64,000 nucleotides of DNA from Agrobacterium albertimagni AOL15. GTDB taxonomy: Bacteria > Pseudomonadota > Alphaproteobacteria > Rhizobiales > Rhizobiaceae. Positions 26,602 through 35,972 of this stretch are shown here, piece by piece. How positions within the stretch are numbered: position 1 is the stretch's first letter; each line of letters opens with the position of its first letter. Under the pieces are notes generated by a model. The model was not told the DNA's origin and did not search any database. It saw only the letters and a program-made list of their open reading frames with translations. Position numbers and translations under genes: made by a program. Where the stretch lies: NCBI RefSeq assembly GCF_000300855.1, contig NZ_ALJF01000011.1, positions 62,001 to 126,000 of the forward strand. Reading direction: 5' to 3'.

Positions 26602-28041
26602 TCAAACGCCCGACTGACCGTCGGAACCGATATAGGCAATGCGCAGCATGTTGGTCGAACCGGGTGTGCCGAGCGGCACGCCAGCAGACATGATGATGCG
26701 GTCACCAGGTTTGCCGAAGCCTTCCTCGACAACGATGCGGCAGGCGCGGTTGACCATGTCGTCGAGATCGGTCGGCTCAGAAGAGACGACGCAGTGCAGG
26801 CCCCAGACGACCGAGAGGCGACGCGCGGTATGGATGACCGGCGACAGCGCAATGATCGGCACTTCCGGACGCTCGCGCGAGGCGCGCAGACCCGTATTGC
26901 CCGAAGACGTGTAGCAGACGATCGCCTGCAGACGCAGCGTCTCGGCGATCTGGCGGGCAGCGAGCGAGATGGCGTCGGCGCCGGTCGCTTCCGGCTGGGC
27001 GCGCTGGGCGTAGATGATGCCCGGATAGTGCGGCTCGCGCTCGACGGTTTCGGCAATCGAGGCCATGGTGGCCACCGCTTCGACCGGATACTGACCGGAA
27101 GCCGACTCGGCCGACAGCATGATCGCGTCTGCACCTTCGAAGACGGCGGTCGCAACGTCGGAGACTTCGGCGCGGGTCGGAACCGGGGCCGTGATCATCG
27201 ATTCCAGCATCTGGGTGGCCACGACGACGGGCTTGCCTTCGCGGCGGCAGGCACGGATCAGCTGCTTCTGGATGCCGGGAACACGCTCGAGCGGCATTTC
27301 CACGCCGAGGTCACCACGGGCAACCATCAGAGCGTCGGAAAGCGCGATGATCTCGTCGATGCGCTCGATCGCCTGCGGCTTCTCGATCTTCGACATCAGG
27401 CCGACGCGACCCTTGGCGATCTTGCGGACTTCCGCCAGATCTTCCGGGCGCTGGATGAAGGAGAGTGCGACCCAGTCGACATCATTGGTGGCGAGCACCG
27501 CGTCGAGGTCGGCGCGGTCCTTGTCGGTGAGAACACCGGTCGCGAGAATGGTGTCGGGCAGGCTCACGCCCTTGCGGTCGGAGATCTTCGTGCCCGAGAC
27601 GACTTCCGTGACGATCGTCTTGCCGTCGCATTTGACAGCCTTCAGATGCAGCTTGCCGTCGTCGATGAGCAGACGGTCGCCCACCTTGACCGATTCGAGG
27701 ATTTCCGGATGCGGCAGGTAGACGCGGCTTGCATCACCGGGCGCTTCATTGCTGTCCAGCGTGAAGGTCTGGCCGGGCTTCAGCTCGACGGTCGTGTCTG
27801 CAAACTTGCCGACGCGGAGCTTCGGTCCCTGCAGGTCGGCGAGAATGCCGATCGGGCGGCCACATGCGGCCTCGACGTTACGAATGCGCTGGATGAGCGT
27901 CCGCAGCATCTCATGGCTCGAATGGCTCATGTTGATGCGGAAAAGATCGGCCCCTGCTTCGTGCAGTTTCCGGATCATCGCCTCATCGGAAGAGGCGGGA
28001 CCAAGCGTGGCGAGGATCTTTACTTTGCGGTTTCGCTTCAT
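26602..28041 (-). CDS. pyk: pyruvate kinase
   Basis: 479-aa enzyme converting phosphoenolpyruvate + ADP to pyruvate + ATP. Hallmarks: KILATLGPAS at the start, FRINMSHSS, the PK signature IEKPQAIERIDEII (active-site Lys) and MVARGDLGVEMPLERVPGIQK, then KPVVVATQMLESM. One gene copy in this window. Its ATG overlaps the stop of the DUF1036 gene by 1 bp (TGATG), so the two form an operon with DUF1036 first. No special leader is seen. Confidence 0.98.
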   Translation of the reverse strand: MKRNRKVKILATLGPASSDEAMIRKLHEAGADLFRINMSHSSHEMLRTLIQRIRNVEAACGRPIGILADLQGPKLRVGKFADTTVELKPGQTFTLDSNEAPGDASRVYLPHPEILESVKVGDRLLIDDGKLHLKAVKCDGKTIVTEVVSGTKISDRKGVSLPDTILATGVLTDKDRADLDAVLATNDVDWVALSFIQRPEDLAEVRKIAKGRVGLMSKIEKPQAIERIDEIIALSDALMVARGDLGVEMPLERVPGIQKQLIRACRREGKPVVVATQMLESMITAPVPTRAEVSDVATAVFEGADAIMLSAESASGQYPVEAVATMASIAETVEREPHYPGIIYAQRAQPEATGADAISLAARQIAETLRLQAIVCYTSSGNTGLRASRERPEVPIIALSPVIHTARRLSVVWGLHCVVSSEPTDLDDMVNRACRIVVEEGFGKPGDRIIMSAGVPLGTPGSTNMLRIAYIGSDGQSGV

Positions 28042-28547
28042 CAGTTCTGGCTTTCCTGGGTGCCCGACGTATCAGACAGCTGGACCATCCAGCTCCCCTG
28101 CCTGCCGGTGTCGTATTCCTTGAATCCCATCTGCTGATAGCCGCGCGCGAAGCAGTCCTTCACGCCCACGATCTTGAACTCGTTTTCGGCGACACACATG
28201 TTGATGTCACCGGTCCAGCGACCACCGCGAGCGGCATCCTCAGCATAGAGATAATAATAGCGCGACTGGAGCTCACCCTCGATGAGAGTGGCACAGGTGC
28301 CGGCAGGAACCTGCCACCAACCTTCCGTGATCCAGCCCTCTTCAGCCCGGTAGCCGACCGCGACCCCGACCAAGTTCTGCGTGCCGTTGCAGACACGAAA
28401 CTCGGCATGGGCAGCAGAGGCTGCCAGCATGGGCGAAAACAGCGCACCCGCGATCAGGAGGGGCTTCAGAAAACGTGCCGTGGCACGGTCGAAAGTCTGT
28501 CTGATCGGGTGATGCACGATTGCCGCCGGAACTCCAAAAATGCGCAT
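28041..28547 (-). CDS. secreted DUF1036 protein
   Basis: 168-aa protein with an N-terminal signal peptide preceded by a long basic n-region (cleavage near AHAEF), then a DUF1036 domain: FRVCNGTQNLVGVAVGY, EGWWQVPAGTCATLIEG, YYYLYAEDA, NMCVAENEFKI and DCFARGYQQMGFKEYDTG. Four cysteines in the mature part could make two disulfides in the periplasm. Function unknown. Placed directly upstream of, and 1 bp overlapping with, pyk, an arrangement that recurs in rhizobia to my knowledge. Confidence 0.85.
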   Translation of the reverse strand: MRIFGVPAAIVHHPIRQTFDRATARFLKPLLIAGALFSPMLAASAAHAEFRVCNGTQNLVGVAVGYRAEEGWITEGWWQVPAGTCATLIEGELQSRYYYLYAEDAARGGRWTGDINMCVAENEFKIVGVKDCFARGYQQMGFKEYDTGRQGSWMVQLSDTSGTQESQN

Positions 28548-28732
28548 GGGATGCCTTCTTGCGATGCTGACCAGAGAATGTCAACGCAACTCTAATCGAT
28601 TATATTTTCTGCCTTTGGCCAGTCTCAAAACCTATATGTTCGATCTTGGCACAAACGTGACAGCCATGAAAGCTTGCGCTCCCCCATTCCCCATGCGATC
28701 AAGCGCTTGTACCAGACGATGGCTTCAAACTG

Positions 28733-29539
28733 ATGAATGTTTCCCCCGTTTTCGAGATTCTGGATGGCCGTTTCGACGCTGGCCTGGTGCTCCTCGCCGA
28801 CCACGCGACGAATATCGTGCCCAAGCCCTATGGAAGACTTGGGCTGCCGGATACCGCCTTTAGCCGTCACATTGCCTATGACATCGGTATCGAGCCGCTA
28901 ACCCGGCAGCTGGCCGCCCGCCTCGGCGTCCCCGCGGTCATGTCACGCTTCTCCCGTCTGCTGATCGATCCGAATCGCGGCGAGGATGACCCGACGATCA
29001 TCATGCGCATCTCCGACGGCGCCATCGTGCCCGGAAACCATCCGATCACATCGGAGGAATGGCAGCACCGCATCGAGACCTATCATCGGCCCTACCACGG
29101 TGCGGTCTCCGATGTGATCGCCAAGGTCGCGGACGCCTCGGGCAAAGCGCCGCTGGTGCTTTCACTGCATTCCTACACACCCGCCTGGAAGGGCGTGCCT
29201 CGCCCATGGCATGCGGCTGTCCTGTGGGACACAGATGGACGGGCTGTCCGCCCCCTGATTGATGGACTGGCGGCTTCGGGTATCCTCGTAGGCGACAACG
29301 AACCCTATGACGGCGCGCTCAAGGGCGACACCATGTATCGCCACTGCATGATTACGGGCATTCCGCATGCGCTACTGGAAGTTCGCCAGGACCTGATAGC
29401 AGACGAAGCCGGCGTCACCGCCTGGGCCGATCGCCTCGCGCCGATCTTCGAACGCCTCAATGCCGACCCGAAGCTGCACGAGTATGAAATCCATGCCTCG
29501 CGCACCGGCCCCTACCCCGCGCAACCCACCGCGCCCTGA
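28733..29539 (+). CDS. N-formylglutamate amidohydrolase family protein
   Basis: 268-aa cytosolic amidohydrolase. The family pattern is clear: LLADHATNIVPK at the N-terminus, FSRLLIDPNR, IETYHRPYHGAVSD, LSLHSYTPAW and GIPHALLEVRQDLI. The founding member HutG deformylates N-formyl-L-glutamate in histidine breakdown. No hut genes lie here, so the substrate may differ. Followed after 11 bp by a DUF1244 gene and then gapR on the same strand. Confidence 0.9.
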   Translation: MNVSPVFEILDGRFDAGLVLLADHATNIVPKPYGRLGLPDTAFSRHIAYDIGIEPLTRQLAARLGVPAVMSRFSRLLIDPNRGEDDPTIIMRISDGAIVPGNHPITSEEWQHRIETYHRPYHGAVSDVIAKVADASGKAPLVLSLHSYTPAWKGVPRPWHAAVLWDTDGRAVRPLIDGLAASGILVGDNEPYDGALKGDTMYRHCMITGIPHALLEVRQDLIADEAGVTAWADRLAPIFERLNADPKLHEYEIHASRTGPYPAQPTAP

Positions 29540-29550
29540 AGGAGGACAGC

Positions 29551-29856
29551 ATGACGCTCCCGACTAAGGACCAGCAGACCGAACTCGAAGCGGCCGCCTT
29601 TCGTCGGCTTGTTTCCCATCTGCGCAATCGTCCAGACGTGCAGAACATTGACCTGATGAACCTTGCCGGCTTTTGCCGCAACTGCCTGTCCAACTGGTAT
29701 CTCGACGCCGCCAAGGAAACCGGCCTCGACCTAACCAAGGACGAAAGCCGCGAGATCGTCTACGGCATGCCCTATGACGAATGGAAAGCACGCAATCAGA
29801 GCGAAGCGAGCACCGCCCAGCAGCAAGCCTTCGAAGAGAACCGCCCGAAGGAATGA
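29551..29856 (+). CDS. DUF1244 family protein
   Basis: 101-aa protein with FRRLVSHLRNRPDVQNIDLMNLAGFCRNCLSNWYLDAAKE and REIVYGMPYDEWKA, the conserved DUF1244 core including its CxxC. No signal or membrane segment. Function unknown; probably co-transcribed with the N-formylglutamate amidohydrolase gene 11 bp upstream (GGAGGA ribosome site). Confidence 0.85.
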   Translation: MTLPTKDQQTELEAAAFRRLVSHLRNRPDVQNIDLMNLAGFCRNCLSNWYLDAAKETGLDLTKDESREIVYGMPYDEWKARNQSEASTAQQQAFEENRPKE

Positions 29857-29961
29857 CGCTTCCCACAAGCTTTGGGACTTGACGCGGACGCTGCTTCGCG
29901 GCACGTGGACGCCACGAAAACCATCCCGAGAATGCCATCCCCGCAATGAAGGAGATTGCCC

Positions 29962-30228
29962 ATGACTGATGCCGCTCACGGCGTCGCCCGCGACCAGCTC
30001 CGTGCCTTTGTCGAACGCATCGAGCGCCTGGAAGAAGAAAAGAAGACCATCGCCGACGACATCAAGGATGTCTACGGCGAAGCCAAGTCCATGGGCTTCG
30101 ACACCAAGATCCTCAAGAAGGTCATCGCGCTTCGCAAGAAGGACGACCAGGAGCGCATGGAAGAGGATCTGATCCTCGACACCTACCTGCACGCGCTCGG
30201 CATGATCGAGAGCCCGCCGGAAGGCTGA
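29962..30228 (+). CDS. gapR: GapR family nucleoid-associated protein (DUF2312)
   Basis: 88-aa DNA-binding protein: [53 protein letters not shown] and YLHALGM are the full DUF2312/UPF0335 pattern. In Caulobacter GapR is a tetrameric clamp that binds overtwisted DNA ahead of replication forks and RNA polymerase and stimulates topoisomerases. ATG 29962 has AAGGAG 7 nt upstream; the frame opens two codons earlier at a TTG without such a site. A bidirectional terminator follows. Confidence 0.93.
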   Translation: MTDAAHGVARDQLRAFVERIERLEEEKKTIADDIKDVYGEAKSMGFDTKILKKVIALRKKDDQERMEEDLILDTYLHALGMIESPPEG

Positions 30229-30249
30229 GGCAGGCGCATTGCGACAGAC

Positions 30250-30279
30250 AAAAAACCCGCCGATCCGGCGGGTTTTTTT
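30250..30279. terminator. bidirectional terminator, gapR / DUF882 gene
   Basis: AAAAAACCCGCCG / CGGCGGGTTTTTTT stem-loop with a 3-nt loop, serving both converging genes. Confidence 0.93.
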
Positions 30280-30304
30280 GTCTGCAATCTGGAAAAGCCT
30301 TGGA

Positions 30305-32179
30305 TCAGGGAGCGCCGAAGCGGCTCGGATCGACCGTGGTGGCATCGAGGCGGAACCCGTCCGGAACAGCGGTCGGGGGTGCCACGAGCGAACGGGACAC
30401 GACGCGAGGTGCTTTCACCGGCTTGGCGACGGCGTCGAACTTGCCCTGGTTCAGCGCCCACTGCTCGATCATGTTCTTGGTCAGCTGAGTACCGCCATAC
30501 ATCGCCATATGCGCACGCTCTGCATCTTCCTGACCCGGACGACCGCCCTTCTTCGGCACGACTGCATCGGCGTCTGCCACTGGCTCGGACGGTGCATCGA
30601 ACATGTCGCCGAACTGTGTGGTCGGCTCGACACTGGCTTCCTGCTGCGGCGGGATCGACGCCATTTCGACAGGCTTTGCAGCCGGCGCCGGTGCGGCACG
30701 AAGCTCGGCCTGAGCGGGCGCGCTCGACGGGATCGGTGCGGCCATTTCCGGCATGGTGCTGTCTTCGAGGGCGGCAGCGGCCTCAGGCGACAGGATCGCC
30801 TGTTCGACTTCATCCACTTCCGCTTCGGCTTCCGCCTGGGCGGAGGCGAGCAGCGCCTCGGCGACCTGCGGACGCGCTGCCGGAACCGGTACGGCCATTC
30901 CTTCGGACAGCAGCATGGCTTCCGAACTCGGATCGATCGAGGCCGTCATTACCCCTTCCGCGGGACCAGCGCCAGGACGCGTATTCAGAAGCGTCGGTAC
31001 GGGCACATTCAAGGAGGCGAGGTCGGGAAATTGATCAGACGGCGCGCTGGCCGGCGTGGGCACGCCACTTGCGACCTGTTGCAGCGCATCCTCGGCGGCG
31101 TTACGCGGCGGCTGATAGAGCGCAACGGCAAGGCTGTTGTCGGCCGGACGCAGTGAAGGGCGGGCCTGCGGGACAGGCGCATCCGCGGCATCGACACCAG
31201 GAAGCGTATTGGCGACCATCACCGGCTCGGACGCCGTCACGACGGGTTCCTGACGCGGCGCGGCCGGAGCCGGCTGGGCCGTAGCCGGACGGGCGGCGGG
31301 TTGCGGCACATCTTCGACCTCATCCTCGTCGCCACCGCCGAACAGCATGGCAAGGAAGTTGCGCGGACGCCCGCGGGTCTTTTCCTCGGCGATCATGACG
31401 GTGTTGCCGGACGCGACGCGACGCTTGTATTCGGCGAGCGCCTGCTGATAGCCCGGCAACGGCTTGCCGTCGGCAGGAATATGCACGGTCTTGCCATCGG
31501 GGAAGAGACGCACGAGATCCTGGCGGTTCATGCGCGGCCAGGCACGCACGCCGGCAACATCCATGTGAACGAACGGCGAGCCGGAATTCGGATAGTAGCC
31601 AACGCCACCGGCCTGCATCTTGACGCCGATTTCGCGCAGCGTCTTCAGCGGAACACCGGGAATGTAGAAGTCCATCGCGGTGCCGCGCATGTGCTGGCTT
31701 TCCTTCGCGACACCCTGGGAGCGCGAACGCAGCATGTTGTTTGTGGCAGGCGAACGATAAGCCGATACGACCTTGATGTAGCCCTTGGCACGCGACTGGC
31801 GGTAAACCTCCCAGACGAGATCGAAGAGGCGCGGGTCCATCTTCGTCGGCTCGTTGCGACGCCAGTCACGGAGAATATAGTTGAGTTGCTTCAGACCGTT
31901 GGGGTCGTAGCGGCCATTGCGCTTGAAGGTGATCGAGGCGCGTTCGCCGGTATGGACGAATTCGATGTTGAGGGTGCGGCTCTCGGCGCGCGCTGTTGCG
32001 GCATTGCCGAGCAGGAAGCAGAAGCTCATGAGAAGGGCGGCAAACAGCGAAGACAACAGCCGGTTCACCGACTGCGCAGACGCAAGCCGGATTTTGCGCT
32101 CGTTTTGTCCATAGAGCGCGCTGATGTCCTGCGATGCCTGCAATGCAATCCCCGTCCGAAAGACTACGTCCCACGCCAA
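30305..32179 (-). CDS. DUF882 / M15-like peptidoglycan peptidase with long Pro/Ala-rich tail
   Basis: Probable periplasmic D,D-carboxypeptidase-like protein. A signal segment (LFAALLMSFCFLLGNAATARAES) precedes the DUF882/YcbK domain (about 75-240) with Zn-ligand motifs SQHMRGTAMDF and FVHMDV. The remaining 380 residues are a low-complexity tail rich in Pro, Ala and Glu, ending near a conserved-looking AHMAMYGGTQLTKNMIEQWAL. The start is uncertain: the frame opens at TTG 32179, other TTG/GTG codons lie nearer the signal peptide, and no ATG precedes it except one inside it. Confidence 0.75.
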   Translation of the reverse strand: MAWDVVFRTGIALQASQDISALYGQNERKIRLASAQSVNRLLSSLFAALLMSFCFLLGNAATARAESRTLNIEFVHTGERASITFKRNGRYDPNGLKQLNYILRDWRRNEPTKMDPRLFDLVWEVYRQSRAKGYIKVVSAYRSPATNNMLRSRSQGVAKESQHMRGTAMDFYIPGVPLKTLREIGVKMQAGGVGYYPNSGSPFVHMDVAGVRAWPRMNRQDLVRLFPDGKTVHIPADGKPLPGYQQALAEYKRRVASGNTVMIAEEKTRGRPRNFLAMLFGGGDEDEVEDVPQPAARPATAQPAPAAPRQEPVVTASEPVMVANTLPGVDAADAPVPQARPSLRPADNSLAVALYQPPRNAAEDALQQVASGVPTPASAPSDQFPDLASLNVPVPTLLNTRPGAGPAEGVMTASIDPSSEAMLLSEGMAVPVPAARPQVAEALLASAQAEAEAEVDEVEQAILSPEAAAALEDSTMPEMAAPIPSSAPAQAELRAAPAPAAKPVEMASIPPQQEASVEPTTQFGDMFDAPSEPVADADAVVPKKGGRPGQEDAERAHMAMYGGTQLTKNMIEQWALNQGKFDAVAKPVKAPRVVSRSLVAPPTAVPDGFRLDATTVDPSRFGAP

Positions 32180-32331
32180 CCGAAATGAACGTCAAATGCG
32201 GTCATACCATGGCAAATTTGCCACATCCGCACAAGCTGTCACTTTATGGTGAACGCTTGCCTAACAAATGCTTAGCTCCTTGGTAGGCGATTAAGCTTAC
32301 CCCAGAGTTAACATCGAACGGTTGAGGCAAA

Positions 32332-33849
32332 TCAAGCGGCATCCTTCTGCGGATCGTCGGGATCGATTCCGTAATCCTTGAGCTTGCGGTAGAGCGTGGA
32401 CCGCCCGATGCCGAGCTTCCGGGCAACCTGGCTCATCTGGCCGCGATAGAACTTCAGCGCAAAGCGGATCAGCTCCTCCTCGATTTCGGCCAGCTTGCGC
32501 ACATTGCCGGCCTCGTCGGTGCTGACGATGACATTGCCGGAGGCCGATCCATTGAAACCTGTGGATGGAGCCGACTGGCCGCCGCTGAAGCTCGCTGCGC
32601 GCTCGGCAAGAGCGGCCTGGACCTTGGCGATCGGGCTTGGCTCATACACCGGGGCCTGCGCCTCGCTGCCGACAGTCGCGCCTCGATGACTGGTTACCTG
32701 CGCTGCGATCTGCGGAAAGTCGCTTTCCTTGAGGCTTGTGCCCTCGGCCAGAACAACAGCGCGGAAGATCGCGTTCTCGAGCTGCCTCGTATTGCCGGGC
32801 CAGTCGAAGGAGGTCAGTAGGGCAAGTGCGGAGGATTCGACCTGCAGGGTCCGCGGCAGGCGCTGCTCGAGCGAAAAGCGCTCGACAAAGGCCCGGATCA
32901 GATGCGGGATATCCTCCTTGCGGCGCCGGAGGGCCGCAATGGTGATCGGAAAGACGTTGACGCGGTAATAGAGGTCCTCGCGGAAGCGCCCGGCCTTGAC
33001 CTCCTCGATCAGGTCCTTGTTGGTTGCCAGAACCAGCCGCACATTGGCCTTCAAGGGCTTCGCCTGTCCGCTGCGATGCACCTCGCCGGACTGGACGACT
33101 TCGAGCAGGCGCATCTGGCCGACCGGCGGCAACTCGCTGATTTCCTCGATGAAGAGCGTGCCACCCTCGGCCTCGGCGACCTTGCCCATCTGGGTTTCGC
33201 TGCCGAACAGCACGTCTTCGATCTGCGCAGGCGTAATGGCATTGCAGTTGACCGAAACGAACGGACGGGACGACCGATCGCTGGCAGCATGGATGGCGCG
33301 TGCCACGAGTTCCTTGCCGACGCCGGCTTCCCCTTCGAGCATCACCGGGATCATCGATTGTGCTGCACGACGACCGAGCTCCACGACGCGCGACATGGCC
33401 GCACTGGCCGCAACGACGTCGGAAAAGCTGACCGAACCGCTGCGGGCCCGGCGCGGCGTGCGGCCCTGCAGGCTGGTGCGATGGATCTTCAATGCCGATT
33501 CGATCGCGCCGATCAGCCGCTCCTGGGCGATCGGCTTGACGAGGAAGTCGAAAGCACCCGCACGCACGGCGTTGAGCGCGGTTTCGGTCGCGCCTTCCGT
33601 GGTACAGACAATGACGGGCACGCCTGCATTGATCTCGGCGAGCATGGGAATGACGCTGGGGTTCAGGCCGTCTGCCGATGTCACGTCGAGCACCACCACA
33701 CCGATCTGCTCGGCGTGGCGGCGGAAGAGATCGACACCCGCTTGCGCGGTGTCGGCGACATGAACGGCATGGCCGTGCGCTTCGATCGCAGCCTTCATGC
33801 TGCGGCGCTCGGCGGCATCTTCATCGATGAGTAGAATCTGTGCGGTCAA
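32332..33849 (-). CDS. NtrC-like response regulator lacking the sigma-54 contact loop
   Basis: 505-aa regulator: receiver domain (about 4-120, phospho-Asp 55 in VVVLDV, Lys 105), AAA+ domain (about 145-380; Walker A GEAGVGKE at 173-180) and a C-terminal Fis helix-turn-helix (QVARKLGIGRSTLYRKLKDYGI). Between LFG (214-216) and GGTLF (229-233) there are only 12 residues where sigma-54 activators have about 26, and GAFTGA is missing; Walker B reads FIEEI instead of FLDEI. It probably does not activate sigma-54 promoters, similar to Rhodobacter NtrC which uses sigma-70 (inference). Transcribed toward the DUF882 gene. Confidence 0.85.
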   Translation of the reverse strand: MTAQILLIDEDAAERRSMKAAIEAHGHAVHVADTAQAGVDLFRRHAEQIGVVVLDVTSADGLNPSVIPMLAEINAGVPVIVCTTEGATETALNAVRAGAFDFLVKPIAQERLIGAIESALKIHRTSLQGRTPRRARSGSVSFSDVVAASAAMSRVVELGRRAAQSMIPVMLEGEAGVGKELVARAIHAASDRSSRPFVSVNCNAITPAQIEDVLFGSETQMGKVAEAEGGTLFIEEISELPPVGQMRLLEVVQSGEVHRSGQAKPLKANVRLVLATNKDLIEEVKAGRFREDLYYRVNVFPITIAALRRRKEDIPHLIRAFVERFSLEQRLPRTLQVESSALALLTSFDWPGNTRQLENAIFRAVVLAEGTSLKESDFPQIAAQVTSHRGATVGSEAQAPVYEPSPIAKVQAALAERAASFSGGQSAPSTGFNGSASGNVIVSTDEAGNVRKLAEIEEELIRFALKFYRGQMSQVARKLGIGRSTLYRKLKDYGIDPDDPQKDAA

Positions 33850-34101
33850 CTTGCGCTCCCCGAGGCTGTTTCGGCGCGTTCGCGCTCCTGGGTTATCGCG
33901 GGCAGACTGGCAGAAAGGCCTGAAGATGTTCTTGGGAGAAAACCTAACATTTTAACGGTCCTTAACCGTTTATGGCACAATCCACAGGGGCGCTGCGGCA
34001 ATCGGCTCGCTCTGGTCGCCCCACACCGGCACACCCGGCTGCTTGCCCATCGGCGGACGACTGACTACATCTCCCGAACGAACGAGAGAAAGGACGTCAC
34101 C

Positions 34102-35952
34102 ATGATGATCGACCGCCGCCCCGCCTTAAGCCCCCTCACCCAGGCCTCCGCGAGCAGGGATCAAAACCTCGGCGACCTTCCCGTCTGGAAACTCGAAGAC
34201 CTTTATCCCGGCCAGACCTCGTCGGAATTTCTCGGTGCCGTCGAGAAGGCCGGCGCCGATGCGCTTGCCTTTGAGACGAAGTGGAAGGGCAAGCTTGCAG
34301 CATCTCTCGAAACCGTCGGAGAAGGCTCGCTGGCCGAAGCGCTGCGGGAGATGGAAGCACTCGAAGACCTGCTCGGTCGCGTCGCCTCCTATGCCGGCCT
34401 CACTTATTATTCCGACATGACCAATCCGGCGAACGGCAAGTTCTTCGGCGACATCCAGGCCAAGCTGACGGACATGTCGTCCCGCCTTCTCTTCTTCCCG
34501 CTGGAACTCAACCGCCTGCCCGACGACGCCGTCGATGCGGCCATGGACCGCGATCAGGCTCTCGGCCACTTCCGTCCCTGGATCGTCGACCTGCGCAAGG
34601 ACAAGCCCTTCCAGCTCGACGACCGGATCGAGCAACTTTTCCTTGAAAAGTCGCAGACGGGTGCCGCCGCCTTCAACCGCCTGTTCGACGAGACGCTTGC
34701 CGCACTCCGCTTCAAGGTCGGCGAAGACGAGATGCCGCTGGAGCCGACGCTGACGCTTCTTCAGGATGCCGACCCGGCGAAGCGCAAGCTGGCTGCCGAA
34801 GCCCTGTCGAAGACCTTCAAGGACAATATCCGCATCTTCACTCTGGTGACCAACACGCTCGCCAAGGACAAGGACATCTCCGACCGCTGGCGCGGTTTCG
34901 ACGACATCGCTGACAGCCGCCATCTTGCCAACCGCGTGGAACGCGAAGTGGTCGATGCACTCGCCGAAGCGGTCCGCGAAGCCTATCCGCGCCTTTCGCA
35001 TCGCTATTACAAGATGAAGGCAAAGTGGCTCGGCATGGACCAAATGAACTTCTGGGACCGTAATGCGCCGCTTGCCGAAACACCGGACCGCCTGATCTCA
35101 TGGGATGAAGCCAAGGACATGGTGCTGTCTGCCTATGGCGGCTTTGCACCCGAAATGGCCGAGATCGCCGGCCGCTTCTTCGACGGCGGCTGGATCGATG
35201 CGCCTGCCCGCCCGGGCAAGGCCCCGGGCGCCTTCGCCCATCCGACAGTGCCTTCGGCTCACCCCTATGTTCTGGTGAACTACCTCGGCAAGCCGCGCGA
35301 TGTCATGACGCTTGCCCATGAACTCGGCCACGGCGTACACCAGGTGCTCGCCGGCGGCCAGGGCGCACTGATGTGCCAGACCCCGCTGACGCTCGCCGAA
35401 ACCGCATCCGTCTTCGGCGAAATGCTGACCTTCCGCGCCCTTCTCGACAAGACGACCGATAAACGCGAACGAAAGGCCATGCTCGCCCAGAAGGTCGAGG
35501 ACATGATCAACACCGTCGTGCGCCAGATCGCCTTCTACCAATTCGAGCGCAAGATCCACACGGCCCGCAAGGAGGGCGAATTGACGGCCGAGAAAATCGG
35601 CGAATTATGGCTCTCCGTGCAGCAGGAAAGCCTGGGGCCGGCGATCAAGATCTCGGAAGGCTATGAGAACTGGTGGGCCTATATCCCCCATTTCATCCAC
35701 TCGCCATTCTACGTCTATGCCTATGCCTTCGGCGACTGCCTGGTAAACTCGCTTTATGCCGTCTACCAGAATGCCGACCAGGGCTTCCAGGACAAGTATT
35801 TCGAGCTTCTGAAGGCCGGCGGCACCAAGCATCACTCCGAGCTTTTGGCTCCCTTCGGCCTCGATGCCACCGATCCGTCGTTCTGGGCCAAGGGTCTGTC
35901 GATGATCGAGGGGCTGATCGACGAGCTGGAAGCGTTAGATAAGGCCGCCTGA
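34102..35952 (+). CDS. pepF: oligoendopeptidase F (M3B family)
   Basis: 616-aa cytosolic zinc metallopeptidase degrading short peptides. The zinc motif is intact in LAHELGHGVHQVL with the third ligand in TLAETASVFGEM; the conserved LVNYLGKPRDVMT and SPFYVYAYAFGDCLV regions also fit. Two adjacent ATG codons (34102, 34105) are possible starts. pabB follows after 20 bp, so pepF-pabB-pabC may be one transcript. Confidence 0.95.
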   Translation: MMIDRRPALSPLTQASASRDQNLGDLPVWKLEDLYPGQTSSEFLGAVEKAGADALAFETKWKGKLAASLETVGEGSLAEALREMEALEDLLGRVASYAGLTYYSDMTNPANGKFFGDIQAKLTDMSSRLLFFPLELNRLPDDAVDAAMDRDQALGHFRPWIVDLRKDKPFQLDDRIEQLFLEKSQTGAAAFNRLFDETLAALRFKVGEDEMPLEPTLTLLQDADPAKRKLAAEALSKTFKDNIRIFTLVTNTLAKDKDISDRWRGFDDIADSRHLANRVEREVVDALAEAVREAYPRLSHRYYKMKAKWLGMDQMNFWDRNAPLAETPDRLISWDEAKDMVLSAYGGFAPEMAEIAGRFFDGGWIDAPARPGKAPGAFAHPTVPSAHPYVLVNYLGKPRDVMTLAHELGHGVHQVLAGGQGALMCQTPLTLAETASVFGEMLTFRALLDKTTDKRERKAMLAQKVEDMINTVVRQIAFYQFERKIHTARKEGELTAEKIGELWLSVQQESLGPAIKISEGYENWWAYIPHFIHSPFYVYAYAFGDCLVNSLYAVYQNADQGFQDKYFELLKAGGTKHHSELLAPFGLDATDPSFWAKGLSMIEGLIDELEALDKAA

Positions 35953-35972
35953 ACCGGAGCTGCCGACATCCC

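Noticed and set aside
33945..33975. CtrA box between the NtrC-like gene and pepF
   Set aside because: TTAACGGTCCTTAA has a 6-nt rather than 7-nt spacer; it is better seen as a small palindrome AACGGT-CCTTA-ACCGTT of unknown meaning.
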